64,000 nt of DNA from Prevotella sp. UBA2711 (GCA_002354095.1 DEKX01000005.1:38562-102561), one strand, 5' to 3'; counted from the stretch's first letter, positions 16,891-26,341 are shown. Program-made: numbers and translations. Notes: generated from the letters alone by a model not told the origin.

Positions 16891-18879
16891 ATGGACAAAA
16901 AGCTATTCTTAGGCATTGCTCTTTTAGCAACAAGCATGGGGGCTAACGCCCAAAAAGCCATGAATGCGCCCGCGGGCGGAAAGGCTATCAGTGACGAGTT
17001 AATTGGTATTTTCTTTGAAGACATCAGCAGTTCTGCCGATGGTGGACTCTATGCAGAGTTGACACAAAACGGTTCGTTTGAATACTGTCCGGCCGAACGT
17101 GATGGATGGGGCGCAGGAACTGCTTGGAAAGCTGTTCGTCCTGGACATTCTCTGGGTTATCCCGAGGTTCGTAAGGACGCACCTATCCACCCCAACAACC
17201 CTACCTACATGCGCCTGTATATTGAGCGTGTAAAAGAGTTCTACGATTACGACGGTTGGAAGGGAGTCGGTATGCAGAACGACGGGTTCGACGGCATTTC
17301 CGTCAAAGCTGGTCAGAAATACGACTTCTCCGTTTTCCTGCGTAACGTATCGGGCGACGCCAAACAGATACGTATCGCGTTGGTAGAAGAGCCTCAGAAG
17401 GGTCCTTGGACAAAAGATCCGAAGCTCTTGGCTGAAGCTACCATCACAGCTGACAGTAAGGATTGGAAGAAGTATGAGGCAACACTCGCTCCTACTGCTG
17501 ATTCCAAGAAAGCCGTTCTGCAAATCTTGGTGCTTACCACAGGAACTATCGATATGGATATGGTGTCGCTGATGCCTCAGGACACTTTCAAGGGTCACGG
17601 ACTGCGCAAGGATTTGGCTCAGGCTTTGGCAGACCTTCATCCCAAGTTTATGCGATTCCCTGGCGGTTGTGTGATTCACGGCGGTGGTGACGGTTTCTGG
17701 AATACCTATCGTTGGAAGACCACTGTCGGTCCTAAAGAACAGCGTCGCGGTCTGAAGAACACTTGGGGCTACCACCAGTCAATGGGTTTAGGCTATTTCG
17801 AGTATTTCCAGTTCTGCGAAGACCTGAATATGGAGCCCGTTCCCATTCTGCCTTGTGGTGTGAGCTGTCAAGGAACGAATGGTGGTTGGTTTATGAAGAC
17901 ACAGGCACAAGAAGTTGTTCCTATGTCGGAAATGGACGAATGGGTACAGGATGCACTCGACCTGATAGAATGGGCTAATGGCGATGTCAACACCAAGTGG
18001 GGACGCGTACGTGCAGAAGCCGGACATCCCAAACCCTTCAACCTGAAGTATCTGGGTATCGGTAACGAAGAGAAAATCACCCCTGAGTTCGAGGAACGTT
18101 TCAAATATATATATAATAAGGTGACCAAAGCCCATCCTGAAATTGTCATTGTAGGTACGGCAGGTCCTGGTTCTCATCCTGACAACCCCGATTTCCAGAA
18201 CGGTTGGAGACTGGCTGAAGAGGTTGGTCTTCCAATTCTCGATGAGCACTATTACGAGCCTCATGACTATTTCCTGAAGAGTCGTCAGTACGACAGTTAT
18301 CCTCGCGACCGCAAGACCAAGGTTTATTTGGGCGAATACGCATCCAAAGACAAGAAGATGATTGACGCTTTGGCAGAGGCTCTCTATCTGTTGCATGTAG
18401 AGCGCAATGCTGATGTAGTCTGCATGACCAGCTATGCTCCACTCTTTGCCCGCAAGAATGCCACCAACTGGGATCCAGACCTTATCTATTTCGACAACGA
18501 GCGTCCTTATCTCACATGCAGCTATTATGTTCAGCAGATGTTCGGACAGTCATCAGGCAATTACTACTATGGCGACTGCGTGAAAATCAAGAATGCCACC
18601 AACCTGCAAGAGCAGTCCGTCGTTCTCAACACCAAGACGCGCAAGCTCTTTGTCAAAGTGTGCAACGCCAGCAGCGAAAAGAAGTATGCCGATGTTGACC
18701 TCTCCCGTTTCAAGGGCATCAAATCGGCTGTCAAGACCACCCTGTCCGGAAAGCCTGACGAGGAGAACAATTATGAGGCACAGCCTATCGCTCCAAAGAC
18801 TGAAACTGTCAAGATGAACAGCAAGATGACTTTGGATATTGCCCCTTACTCCTTCATCATGTACGAAATAGCACTATAA
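16891..18879 (+). CDS. Secreted alpha-L-arabinofuranosidase, GH51
   Basis: Releases terminal arabinose from arabinan or arabinoxylan. 662 residues from the ATG at 16891, giving a signal peptide (MDKKLFLGIALLATSMGANAQ); an upstream in-frame ATG lies ahead of the promoter and is rejected. After a carbohydrate-binding-like region (about 110-230) comes the GH51 barrel with FMRFPGGCVIHG, the acid/base Glu in LGIGNEEKITPEF, the nucleophile Glu in VYLGEYASKD, and a C-terminal beta-sandwich. Periplasmic or surface. No SusCD pair is adjacent, so it is not in a classical polysaccharide utilisation locus here. Confidence 0.93.
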   Translation: MDKKLFLGIALLATSMGANAQKAMNAPAGGKAISDELIGIFFEDISSSADGGLYAELTQNGSFEYCPAERDGWGAGTAWKAVRPGHSLGYPEVRKDAPIHPNNPTYMRLYIERVKEFYDYDGWKGVGMQNDGFDGISVKAGQKYDFSVFLRNVSGDAKQIRIALVEEPQKGPWTKDPKLLAEATITADSKDWKKYEATLAPTADSKKAVLQILVLTTGTIDMDMVSLMPQDTFKGHGLRKDLAQALADLHPKFMRFPGGCVIHGGGDGFWNTYRWKTTVGPKEQRRGLKNTWGYHQSMGLGYFEYFQFCEDLNMEPVPILPCGVSCQGTNGGWFMKTQAQEVVPMSEMDEWVQDALDLIEWANGDVNTKWGRVRAEAGHPKPFNLKYLGIGNEEKITPEFEERFKYIYNKVTKAHPEIVIVGTAGPGSHPDNPDFQNGWRLAEEVGLPILDEHYYEPHDYFLKSRQYDSYPRDRKTKVYLGEYASKDKKMIDALAEALYLLHVERNADVVCMTSYAPLFARKNATNWDPDLIYFDNERPYLTCSYYVQQMFGQSSGNYYYGDCVKIKNATNLQEQSVVLNTKTRKLFVKVCNASSEKKYADVDLSRFKGIKSAVKTTLSGKPDEENNYEAQPIAPKTETVKMNSKMTLDIAPYSFIMYEIAL

Positions 18880-18897
18880 AGTATATCATTCAGTGCA

Positions 18898-19926
18898 ATG
18901 GGAAAAGTATTACTGATTTACACCGGTGGAACGATTGGAATGAATCGTAATCCACATACGGGGGCTCTCGAACCCTTCAATTTTGAGCATCTGCTTCAAA
19001 AGATACCCGAATTGCAGGAATTCGACCTCGTGATTGATGCCCATCAGTTCAATCCCCCCATTGACTCAAGTGATATGACACCGGCAAAATGGACAGAACT
19101 GAGCCACGTCATTGCCGAACATTACGACGACTATGACGGTTTCGTGGTACTACATGGCACTGACACAATGGCATATACTGCTTCTGCCCTCTCCTATATG
19201 CTGGAAAATCTCACTAAACCTGTCATCTTCACTGGTTCGCAATTGCCTATCGGACAGTTGCGAACCGATGGCAAGGAAAACCTGATTACGTCGATTGAAA
19301 TAGCTGCTGCCAAGGGTGCTGACGGACACGCCTGCGTGCCTGAGGTAGGCATCTATTTCAATGGGCGTTTACTTCGTGGTAACCGTACTACCAAACAAAG
19401 TGCCGAGGAGTTTAATGCCTTCGAATCCTTTAATTATCCCCATTTGGTTGATGCGGGCGTCAATATCACCTATCATGCCGACCGTATGCTAAAGCCCCAT
19501 TGGGAACGTCCCATGAAACCACACTTCCGACTCGATAACAATGTGATTATCTTCTCCCTTTTCCCAGGCATCCGCGAAGACTTGGTTCGCCACATCATTG
19601 CCACTCCCAATCTCAAGAGCATCGTGATGCGTACCTTCGGCAGTGGTAACGCGCCCCAGCGTCCCTGGGTGATGAAGGCGCTGAAAGAAGCCACCCGAAA
19701 TGGGAAAGTAGTCATCAATATCAGTCAGTGTATGCAAGGAACCGTAGAAATGGGACGTTACGATACGGGATTCCAATTAAAGGAGGCTGGCGTCATCAGC
19801 GGCTACGACTCAACGGTCGAGAGTGCTGTCACCAAACTGATGTTCTTACAGTCACATTACGACGATCCTGAACAAGTCAGACAACTTATGCGGCAAAACA
19901 TCAGGGGAGAAATTAGCGTTGATTAA
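18898..19926 (+). CDS. ansA: L-asparaginase type I (cytoplasmic)
   Basis: Hydrolyses asparagine to aspartate and ammonia. 342 residues with both catalytic threonine motifs: YTGGTIGMNRN near the N-terminus and VVLHGTDTMAYTASAL near residue 85. There is no signal peptide, so the AnsA type is preferred over the periplasmic AnsB type. It begins 18 nt after the arabinofuranosidase stop and probably shares that transcript. A hairpin follows at 19931-19956. Confidence 0.92.
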   Translation: MGKVLLIYTGGTIGMNRNPHTGALEPFNFEHLLQKIPELQEFDLVIDAHQFNPPIDSSDMTPAKWTELSHVIAEHYDDYDGFVVLHGTDTMAYTASALSYMLENLTKPVIFTGSQLPIGQLRTDGKENLITSIEIAAAKGADGHACVPEVGIYFNGRLLRGNRTTKQSAEEFNAFESFNYPHLVDAGVNITYHADRMLKPHWERPMKPHFRLDNNVIIFSLFPGIREDLVRHIIATPNLKSIVMRTFGSGNAPQRPWVMKALKEATRNGKVVINISQCMQGTVEMGRYDTGFQLKEAGVISGYDSTVESAVTKLMFLQSHYDDPEQVRQLMRQNIRGEISVD

Positions 19927-19930
19927 AAAT

Positions 19931-19956
19931 ACAGAACTATCGATTGATGGTTCTGT
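19931..19956 (+). terminator. Terminator after ansA
   Basis: ACAGAAC and GTTCTGT form a 7-bp stem that can be extended by an inner ATC/GAT pair; TAATTTTAT follows. Confidence 0.65.
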
Positions 19957-20051
19957 TAATTTTATCAGTATTTCAACTTTTAAGCGTTAATTTCAAATAG
20001 CCGTTAAGCAAAAAGTCGTAATTGTTAAATTGCGACAAAAGAAAAGGACAA

Positions 20052-20085
20052 TTTGTCAGTTTCCCAATTTTTGCGGCTATATTTG
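20052..20085 (+). promoter_or_regulatory. Promoter of the HtrA protease gene
   Basis: TTTG (20052-20055), 22 nt, TATATTTG (20078-20085); the ATG is 48 nt further on. The spacer is slightly long. The rest of the gap 19957-20051 is AT-rich with nothing recognised. Confidence 0.6.
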
Positions 20086-20132
20086 CACTCGAATTTGAAA
20101 ACAAGATTATAAACATTTAAAAGAATAATGAG

Positions 20133-21587
20133 ATGAAAAAGATTGTAAAAAGCATTTTCCCCGCAATTTACTTAGTTGTAATTGCATTCTCTACGGCTTC
20201 ATGCAACAAGACTCAAGCAGCTCCTGCAGCTGCTCCAGGACAGCCCGTTGATTTAACCTATGCAGCAGAGAAGTCGCTGCCTTCAGTAGTTTATATCAAG
20301 TCGGTCATCAATTCCAAGACACAGACAGTGGAATACAGCGACCCCTTCGAGGATTTCTTCTCCGACCCGTTTGGCGGTTTCTTCGGACGCGGACAAGGTG
20401 GCAATAACGGTACACGTAAGCGTCAGGTACAGACTCCGAAGCGTGCAGCTGCCGGCAGTGGTGTGATTATTTCAGCTGACGGTTACATTGTCACCAACAA
20501 TCACGTGGTGGACGGTGCCGACGAACTGACTGTCACCCTGAACGAGAATTCGAAAGAATACTCAGCACGCATCATCGGTGCAGACAAGACCACCGATTTG
20601 GCACTCATCAAGATTGACGCCAAAGACCTGCCTGCTATCGTCATTGCCAATTCCGACAACGTTAAAATCGGTGAGTGGGTATTGGCAGTTGGTAATCCGC
20701 TCGGACTGAACAACACCGTTACCGCTGGTATTGTCAGTGCCAAAGCCCGTCAGATGGGCGAAGGCGTAGCCTCTATGATTCAGACTGATGCCGCCATCAA
20801 TCAGGGTAACTCAGGCGGTGCACTGGTGAACACCCGTGGTGAACTGATTGGTATCAACGCCATGATTTATTCACAGACAGGTTCAAATATCGGTTATGGC
20901 TTTGCTATTCCTACTGCCATTATGAATAAGGTGGTTGAGGATATCAAGAAATACGGAGCCGTACAGCGTGCCATGATTGGTATCAAGGGTAGCGATGTCA
21001 GCCTGTACGTAGATGCTGAGAAGGAAAAGGGTAACGAAATAGACCTCGGCACCATGGAGGGTATCTATGTGGCTGAAGTTGTAGAAGACGGTGCAGCAGC
21101 CGCTGCCGGACTCCAGAAGGGCGATGTCATTACCGCCATCGACGGACAGAAAGTGAAGAAGTTCGGCGAACTGCAGGGCATCATGGCTCAGAAGCGTCCT
21201 GGCGACAAGGTGAAGGTAAGCTACCTGCGCAATAAAAAGGAGAATACCGTCACCATGACACTCAAAAACGAGCAAGGCAATACCAAGGTAGTGAAAAATG
21301 CTGACGTTGACATCCTGGGCATCGACGTACGTCCTATCACCGACTCGCAGAAGAAACAGCTCGAGATTTCCTACGGACTGGAAGTGCTGAAAGTCAGCGG
21401 TGGCAAGATGAAGGAAGCCGGTGTACCAAAGGGCTTTATCATTCAGGTGGTCAACGACCAGCCTATGCACTCCTTCGATGATTTGCAGCAGGTTGTGAAG
21501 GATGCCAAGGACCAGATGCTGGTTATCAAGGGAATGTTCCCTACTGGCAAGCGCGGCGGATTCGTGGTTTATCTGCAGAATGAATAA
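20133..21587 (+). CDS. degQ: Periplasmic serine protease, Do/HtrA family
   Basis: Envelope quality-control protease and chaperone. 484 residues with a signal sequence ending at STASC (Cys24), a possible but non-canonical lipobox. Trypsin-like domain about 40-260 with the catalytic triad His124 (TNNHVVDG), Asp155 (TTDLALIK) and Ser227 (GNSGGALVN), then two PDZ domains (about 275-375 and 390-480). A Gly/Phe-rich Q-linker (FFGRGQGGNNG) precedes the protease domain, as in DegP/DegQ. It lies immediately upstream of rpoD, separated by an inverted repeat. Confidence 0.93.
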   Translation: MKKIVKSIFPAIYLVVIAFSTASCNKTQAAPAAAPGQPVDLTYAAEKSLPSVVYIKSVINSKTQTVEYSDPFEDFFSDPFGGFFGRGQGGNNGTRKRQVQTPKRAAAGSGVIISADGYIVTNNHVVDGADELTVTLNENSKEYSARIIGADKTTDLALIKIDAKDLPAIVIANSDNVKIGEWVLAVGNPLGLNNTVTAGIVSAKARQMGEGVASMIQTDAAINQGNSGGALVNTRGELIGINAMIYSQTGSNIGYGFAIPTAIMNKVVEDIKKYGAVQRAMIGIKGSDVSLYVDAEKEKGNEIDLGTMEGIYVAEVVEDGAAAAAGLQKGDVITAIDGQKVKKFGELQGIMAQKRPGDKVKVSYLRNKKENTVTMTLKNEQGNTKVVKNADVDILGIDVRPITDSQKKQLEISYGLEVLKVSGGKMKEAGVPKGFIIQVVNDQPMHSFDDLQQVVKDAKDQMLVIKGMFPTGKRGGFVVYLQNE

Positions 21588-21615
21588 ATAGTCAATAGCT
21601 GAAGGCTAAAAGCAA

Positions 21616-21663
21616 AAAAGTAAGGTATTCTTTTGGTTATTCCGAAAAAATACCTTACTTTTG
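21616..21663 (+). promoter_or_regulatory. rpoD promoter embedded in a 14-bp perfect inverted repeat
   Basis: AAAAGTAAGGTATT (21616-21629) and AATACCTTACTTTT (21649-21662) are exact reverse complements 19 nt apart. The promoter TTTG (21632-21635), 20 nt, TACTTTTG (21656-21663) lies between and within the arms. It may be an operator for sigma-factor gene control, a terminator for degQ, or both. Confidence 0.7.
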
Positions 21664-21689
21664 CATTCGGCTTATAAAAATCTGACTAA

Positions 21690-22553
21690 ATGAGACAACT
21701 AAAAATCACAAAATCAATTACCAATCGAGAGAGCGAATCTCTTGAGAAGTATTTGCAAGAAATCGGTAAGGAAGAACTCATTTCTACCGAAGAAGAAGTG
21801 GAACTGGCACAACGCATCCGTAAGGGCGACCATAAGGCGCTTGAGCGACTCACCAAGGCCAACCTCAGATTTGTTGTCTCAGTGGCAAAACAGTATCAGA
21901 ATCAGGGTTTGTCTCTGCCCGACCTTATCAACGAGGGCAATATGGGACTTATCAAGGCTGCTGAGAAGTTTGACGAGACACGCGGTTTCAAGTTCATCTC
22001 GTATGCCGTATGGTGGATTCGCCAGAGCATCCTGCAGGCTATTGCCGAACAGAGTCGCATCGTGCGTCTGCCACTCAACCAGGTGGGAGCTGTTAATCGC
22101 ATCAATCGAGAGGCTAACCGCTTCGAACAGGAACACGAGCGACGCCCGTCAGCCGAAGAGCTCTCTGAAAAGGTTGATTTGCCTGAAGATAAAATCGACG
22201 ATGCCCTGCACGTCAGCGGCCATCACGTGTCGGTTGACGCTCCCTTTGTCGATGGTGAAGATAATTCCCTGCTCGATGTCCTTGTCAACGATGATGCGCC
22301 GCAAGCCGACCGCCAGTTGGTGTTGGAATCTCTGCGAGCCGAGATTCGTAATGCATTGCAGATGCTCACCGACCGTGAGCGAAAGGTAATTACCGCTTTC
22401 TTTGGCATCGACCAACCTGAGATGACCTTGGAGGAAATCGGTTCCAAATACGGGCTCACCCGCGAGCGTGTGCGCCAGATTAAGGAAAAAGCCATCCGCC
22501 GACTGCGTGGAAATACAAAGAACAAAATGTTAAAAGCATATTTAGGACAATGA
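21690..22553 (+). CDS. rpoD: Primary RNA polymerase sigma factor, Bacteroidetes type
   Basis: 287 residues, the short form typical of Bacteroidetes, lacking region 1.1 and most of the non-conserved region. Region 1.2 (LEKYLQEIGKEELIS), region 2 with DLINEGNMGLIKAAEKFD and FKFISYAVWWIRQSI, region 3, and region 4 with LTRERVRQIKEKAIRRLR are all present. This is the factor that recognises the TTTG/TAnnTTTG promoters seen across the window. It overlaps the next small secreted-protein gene by 4 nt. Confidence 0.97.
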   Translation: MRQLKITKSITNRESESLEKYLQEIGKEELISTEEEVELAQRIRKGDHKALERLTKANLRFVVSVAKQYQNQGLSLPDLINEGNMGLIKAAEKFDETRGFKFISYAVWWIRQSILQAIAEQSRIVRLPLNQVGAVNRINREANRFEQEHERRPSAEELSEKVDLPEDKIDDALHVSGHHVSVDAPFVDGEDNSLLDVLVNDDAPQADRQLVLESLRAEIRNALQMLTDRERKVITAFFGIDQPEMTLEEIGSKYGLTRERVRQIKEKAIRRLRGNTKNKMLKAYLGQ

Positions 22554-22975
22554 AAAAAATCATCAAGTACACCCTGTTAGCCCTGCTCCTGACTGTGGCG
22601 ATGCCCCAACAGATACAGGCCAAGCGTATCAAAACGAACAAGATGTATATGTTCGGATTCTCAGCTTCCTTTCAGGATTCTGTCATTTATATGACCGATG
22701 TTCAGGAAGTGGAAGGCGCCTGGTACGACACGAAGACGAAATTCCTGTTAGGACGCCAGCACTACTCCTACCAGTTGAAGGATTTCCTGACTAACACCTA
22801 CCAGCAGCCCAACCGCGTCTGCATGGTTATGTATGCCCTGTCGCGCAAAGAGGCAGAAAAGAAATTCATCAAGTTGCGAAAGGAATATACCGTCAAAGCC
22901 AAGGGCAAATACGACGTTCGCTATCTCACGAACACGGAGTTTACTTTCCGGGCTATCGACATGAGCGAGCAATAA
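22550..22975 (+). CDS. Small secreted protein of unknown function
   Basis: 141 residues with a clear signal peptide (cleavage near residue 24, IQAKR). The mature part, about 117 residues, is basic with mixed alpha/beta character; motifs FSASFQDSVIYMTDVQEV and SRKEAEKKFIKLRKEY. No family recognised. It overlaps the rpoD stop by 4 nt, so it is co-expressed with the sigma factor, and is followed by a strong bidirectional terminator. Confidence 0.75.
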   Translation: MKKIIKYTLLALLLTVAMPQQIQAKRIKTNKMYMFGFSASFQDSVIYMTDVQEVEGAWYDTKTKFLLGRQHYSYQLKDFLTNTYQQPNRVCMVMYALSRKEAEKKFIKLRKEYTVKAKGKYDVRYLTNTEFTFRAIDMSEQ

Positions 22976-22981
22976 ATAAAA

Positions 22982-23012
22982 AAAAGGAACCATTCATCAG
23001 CGAAGGTTCCTT
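22982..23012. terminator. Bidirectional terminator
   Basis: AAAGGAACC and GGTTCCTTT with an inner TTC/GAA pairing, flanked by A-run and T-run, between convergent genes. Confidence 0.85.
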
Positions 23013-23021
23013 TCTTTTTTT

Positions 23022-24332
23022 CTATTCATGATTCTGTTTCCAAATCTTCATGCGTTCCTCCAGTTGCGCGTATTGATGTTCCTCAATGAACGAAGTGCAA
23101 ACACGCAAGCCCTCTTGGTGCGAACCTGTTGTAATCAGACAGATAGCTGATACACCGTAATACATCAGTTCCTTGGCCAATTCACCGCTCGACATGCCCT
23201 TATACCCTATGGTGAAGTAGAAACCATCGGCAACTGGCTCATCCAAATCCTTGTCATACACAATGTGGAAGCCGTAGCGCAGGAATATCTCCTTCAGTTT
23301 TTTGGCACGCTCGCCATACACCATCACCTCCTTACGGAAATTATACGTGCCGTCGCTTGCAGCCTTCAGCATAGCAGCCAGCGCATACTGTGCCGAATGA
23401 CTCGTGCCCGACGATAGCGCATAGAGCATACGGGTGGAGAAAACCAAACCGAAGGGCAGTCCTTCGTAGCGTTCTGCCAAATCATCATAATGGCGATGGA
23501 ACAGCTTGTCCGAAATACATGTCACACCGATGCGCTCACCAGCATAACTGAAAGCCTTAGAACCCGAAATCAAGAGCATGTAATTATCCGTATAACGACC
23601 TACCGAAGGCTGGTAAGGCGGCTGGAAGGGCACGCTCAGGTCTTTACGGAAGTCCATTGCGAAGTAAGCCAAGTCTTCCATCACGATGGTATCATATTTC
23701 GTAGCCAGTTCGCCAATCGTCTTCAACTCATCCTCATTCAGACAAATCCAAGCCGGATTATTAGGATTCGAATAGACGATAGCACAGATATTGCGACATT
23801 TGAGGTAGCTCTCCAGTTTCGGGCCCAGTTTCGAGCCACGATAATCGTAAACGTCAAAAGTTTCATATTTCACACCCTGCACCTGCAACTGCATCTTCTG
23901 CACAGGGAAACCCGGGTCGATAAACAATACGGTATCTTTCGACTTATCAGCCTGCGAACAAGTCAGGAACGAGGCAAAAGTTCCCTGCATCGAACCAGTA
24001 ACCGGCACACAGCCTTCAGGTGACACATCCAGTCCGATGAAAGCCTTCACAAATCGCGAAGCCTCCTGCTTCAACACGGGGGCACCCTGTATGTCAGGAT
24101 ATGAGTGGGCTATCCCCTCCTCCAGCGCCTTTATCTGCGCATCGACGCCCACCTTGGCAGCAGGCAGTCCTGGAATACCCATTTCCATTTTGATAAACTC
24201 TACGCCGCTGGCTTTCTCAGCGCGAGCAGCCACCTGTTTCACTTCACGGATGGTAGCCTTGGCAAAATCATTGATGCCCAATTCCGCCACCAATCCATCC
24301 ACTATTTCCTTTTTAATCGGTGTTTCTATCAT
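23022..24332 (-). CDS. PLP-dependent class I/II aminotransferase
   Basis: 436 residues, fold type I. The PLP lysine lies in SGSKAFSYAGERIG, the Asn/Pro of substrate and cofactor binding in SNPNNPAW, and the C-terminal Arg region in LRVCTSF. The N-terminus (MGIPGLPAAKVGVDAQIKALEEG) is characteristic of a Bacteroidales family whose substrate is not known to me; aspartate, aromatic and alanine aminotransferases are all possible. Single gene with its own promoter. Confidence 0.85.
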   Translation of the reverse strand: MIETPIKKEIVDGLVAELGINDFAKATIREVKQVAARAEKASGVEFIKMEMGIPGLPAAKVGVDAQIKALEEGIAHSYPDIQGAPVLKQEASRFVKAFIGLDVSPEGCVPVTGSMQGTFASFLTCSQADKSKDTVLFIDPGFPVQKMQLQVQGVKYETFDVYDYRGSKLGPKLESYLKCRNICAIVYSNPNNPAWICLNEDELKTIGELATKYDTIVMEDLAYFAMDFRKDLSVPFQPPYQPSVGRYTDNYMLLISGSKAFSYAGERIGVTCISDKLFHRHYDDLAERYEGLPFGLVFSTRMLYALSSGTSHSAQYALAAMLKAASDGTYNFRKEVMVYGERAKKLKEIFLRYGFHIVYDKDLDEPVADGFYFTIGYKGMSSGELAKELMYYGVSAICLITTGSHQEGLRVCTSFIEEHQYAQLEERMKIWKQNHE

Positions 24333-24359
24333 TTCTTATATATTAATACTTCTGACGTG

Positions 24360-24390
24360 CAAAGGTACAATTAAGCGAGCAAAATGCAAA
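24360..24390 (-). promoter_or_regulatory. Aminotransferase promoter
   Basis: Minus strand TTTG (24387-24390), 19 nt, TACCTTTG (24360-24367), 28 nt before the ATG. Confidence 0.7.
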
Positions 24391-24443
24391 AGAAAAACGG
24401 GTTTTTCTTTTCATTTTCGAACGAAGTTTACGAAGTTACCATT

Positions 24444-24574
24444 GTTCCAAATATCTTATATCACAGTTCCGAATACCATCTATCGCTGATCCGAATAGGA
24501 CTTAACAGGGGATAGAAGCCATTCCGGCAAGGAACAGATGCCACTCAAGCAGGGAATAGATGCCGCTCCGACGA
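24444..24574. repeat. Degenerate array with about 22-nt periodicity
   Basis: Six consecutive units of 21-22 nt can be laid out: 24444, 24466 and 24488 begin GTTCC/GATCC followed by A/GAATA; 24510, 24531 and 24553 begin GGA-A/C-AGA-x-GCC. Neighbouring units share 10-14 bases. Not CRISPR-like, because there are no constant repeats with unique spacers. Origin unknown. The whole gap 24333-24758 holds this array, the hairpin next to it and two promoters, with no gene. Confidence 0.4.
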
Positions 24575-24575
24575 C

Positions 24576-24617
24576 CGTTTGCGCCTACGCAAATCATCGT
24601 GCGCGTATGCGCAAACG
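24576..24617. repeat. Long GC-rich inverted repeat
   Basis: CGTTTGCGCCTACGC (24576-24590) and GCGTATGCGCAAACG (24603-24617) pair at 14 of 15 positions with a 12-nt loop. A further partial copy, TACGCAAAT, lies at 24630-24638. No T-run follows, so an operator or a REP-like element is more likely than a terminator. Confidence 0.6.
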
Positions 24618-24691
24618 ATTATTTCCCTATACGCAAATTCAACTTCAGAATTTTTCGCGGGTGTAAGCAGGAAATTATCAAAATAAAGTTG

Positions 24692-24699
24692 TATCTTTG
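24692..24699 (+). promoter_or_regulatory. Promoter -7 element of the 5'-nucleotidase gene
   Basis: TATCTTTG, 60 nt before the ATG, with no clear -33. Confidence 0.5.
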
Positions 24700-24758
24700 T
24701 AAACTGAAATTACAAATCAAAAATATGATGAACGAAGGGCTTTAAATACAAGAATATC

Positions 24759-26333
24759 ATGAGAAGATTATTAATAAATATTTGTAAGACGGTCTTTTGC
24801 GGTTTACTGGTCGCATCGTGTTCAACAACAGACGACAATTCCGTCAGCCCTAATCGTCAGAAAAGTATCGTCATTCTCTACGACAATGATGTGCATTGTC
24901 ACATTGACGGATATACCCGTCTGGCAGGTCTGCGCGATGCCATCTTGGCTGCCGACACCGCCTACGTGGGCATCACCTCGAGTGGCGACTTCGTCAACGG
25001 TGATGTGGCTGGAGCCATTTCACGCGGACAGTACATCGTGGATATCATTCGCACCGTTGGCTACACGGCTATAGCACCGGGCAACCACGAGTTCGACTTC
25101 GGCATACCGCGCCTGCTGGAGCTGATACCCAAAATGGGGGCACCTGTGGTATGCTCCAATTTCTACAAGATCGGGGACACCAGTCCTATCTATCAAACTT
25201 ACACCATCAGGCAGTTCGGTAAGAAGCGCGTCGCCTTCGTAGGTGCCACCACGCCGGAGGCATTGATGGATGAGAAATATTCCTTCTACGACAAGGATGG
25301 CAAGCAGACCTACGACCTGCGCACAGACAAGGTTTTCAGTCTGGTGCAGCAGTCGGTTGACGACGCCCGTAATGCGGGCGCCGACTATGTGGTGATGCTG
25401 TCCCACCTCGGTGAGAAAAAATCCTACACGGGCGTCGATTCGCATACACTGATCAGCAAGACCCACGGCATCGATGTGGTGCTCGACGGACATACCCACT
25501 CCGTAGTGCCCCATGACGTCGTCAGCAACGACCGGCAGGAGCTGATCGGCGTGACGCAGACCGGCACAGCCTTCGCAAATATCGGCAAACTGGTTATCTC
25601 GCCCGAGGGCAAGATAACCACCGAGCTCTTATCCTCCGCCGATGTGCCTTATACGAATTCGCATGTGACCGCCACCACCGACAGCGTGGTGACACTGATT
25701 CACCAAGAGACCGACCGCGTGCTGGGCGTGAGTAAGTTCAACCTCACTATACGCGACTCCAAGGGTAATCGGTTGGTGCGCAAGGGCGAGACCAACCTGA
25801 GCGACCTCGTGACCGATGCACTCCGCGTGCGTACAGGTGCCGACATCGGTCTGTATAACGGTGGTGGTATCCGCAATGACATACCTGCCGGTACAATCAA
25901 CTACGGCAATGCCATCAGCGTACTGCCCTTCTACAATCTGACGTGCACCATCGAGGCCACGGGCGAGATGATTGTCCAGATGCTTGAGAAAAGCTTGCAG
26001 AAATATCCCGAGGAGGAGGGTCATTTCCCACAGATATCCGGCATGAAGTTCACCCTTCACACCGTCAGCCACAAGGTGAGCGACGTATTGGTGCTCAACC
26101 GCAGTACCGACACATACGAACCCATCGTTGCCGACAAGAAGTACTCCATCGGCATCTCCGACTACTACGCCAACGGTGGCTTCTACGACAGCCTGAAGGA
26201 CGCCACGCTCACCAAGCTATATCCCGACCAGAATTGCAAGACCCTTGCCGACTTCATCGAGTACGACCTCGGCGGTGTGGTAGGCGAAGAGTATCGCGAG
26301 CCGCAGGGCCGCATCACTTTCATAGAAGACTAA
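24759..26333 (+). CDS. Lipoprotein 5'-nucleotidase / UDP-sugar hydrolase family
   Basis: 524 residues. Signal sequence with lipobox LVASC (Cys21), so probably membrane anchored. Metallophosphatase domain about 35-290 with VILYDNDVHCHIDG, GDFVNGD, APGNHEFDFG, MLSHLG and DGHTHS; the 5'-nucleotidase C-terminal domain about 310-520 has LYNGGGIRNDIPAG and the stacking region FYNLTC. Both halves are in one polypeptide, the UshA arrangement. Scavenges nucleotides outside the inner membrane. It ends 8 nt from the convergent FdtB gene. Confidence 0.92.
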   Translation: MRRLLINICKTVFCGLLVASCSTTDDNSVSPNRQKSIVILYDNDVHCHIDGYTRLAGLRDAILAADTAYVGITSSGDFVNGDVAGAISRGQYIVDIIRTVGYTAIAPGNHEFDFGIPRLLELIPKMGAPVVCSNFYKIGDTSPIYQTYTIRQFGKKRVAFVGATTPEALMDEKYSFYDKDGKQTYDLRTDKVFSLVQQSVDDARNAGADYVVMLSHLGEKKSYTGVDSHTLISKTHGIDVVLDGHTHSVVPHDVVSNDRQELIGVTQTGTAFANIGKLVISPEGKITTELLSSADVPYTNSHVTATTDSVVTLIHQETDRVLGVSKFNLTIRDSKGNRLVRKGETNLSDLVTDALRVRTGADIGLYNGGGIRNDIPAGTINYGNAISVLPFYNLTCTIEATGEMIVQMLEKSLQKYPEEEGHFPQISGMKFTLHTVSHKVSDVLVLNRSTDTYEPIVADKKYSIGISDYYANGGFYDSLKDATLTKLYPDQNCKTLADFIEYDLGGVVGEEYREPQGRITFIED

Positions 26334-26341
26334 GAGCTTGA

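Noticed and set aside
24444..24617. Possible CRISPR array
   Set aside because: Units are degenerate and contiguous, with no constant repeat separated by unique spacers, and no cas genes are present.
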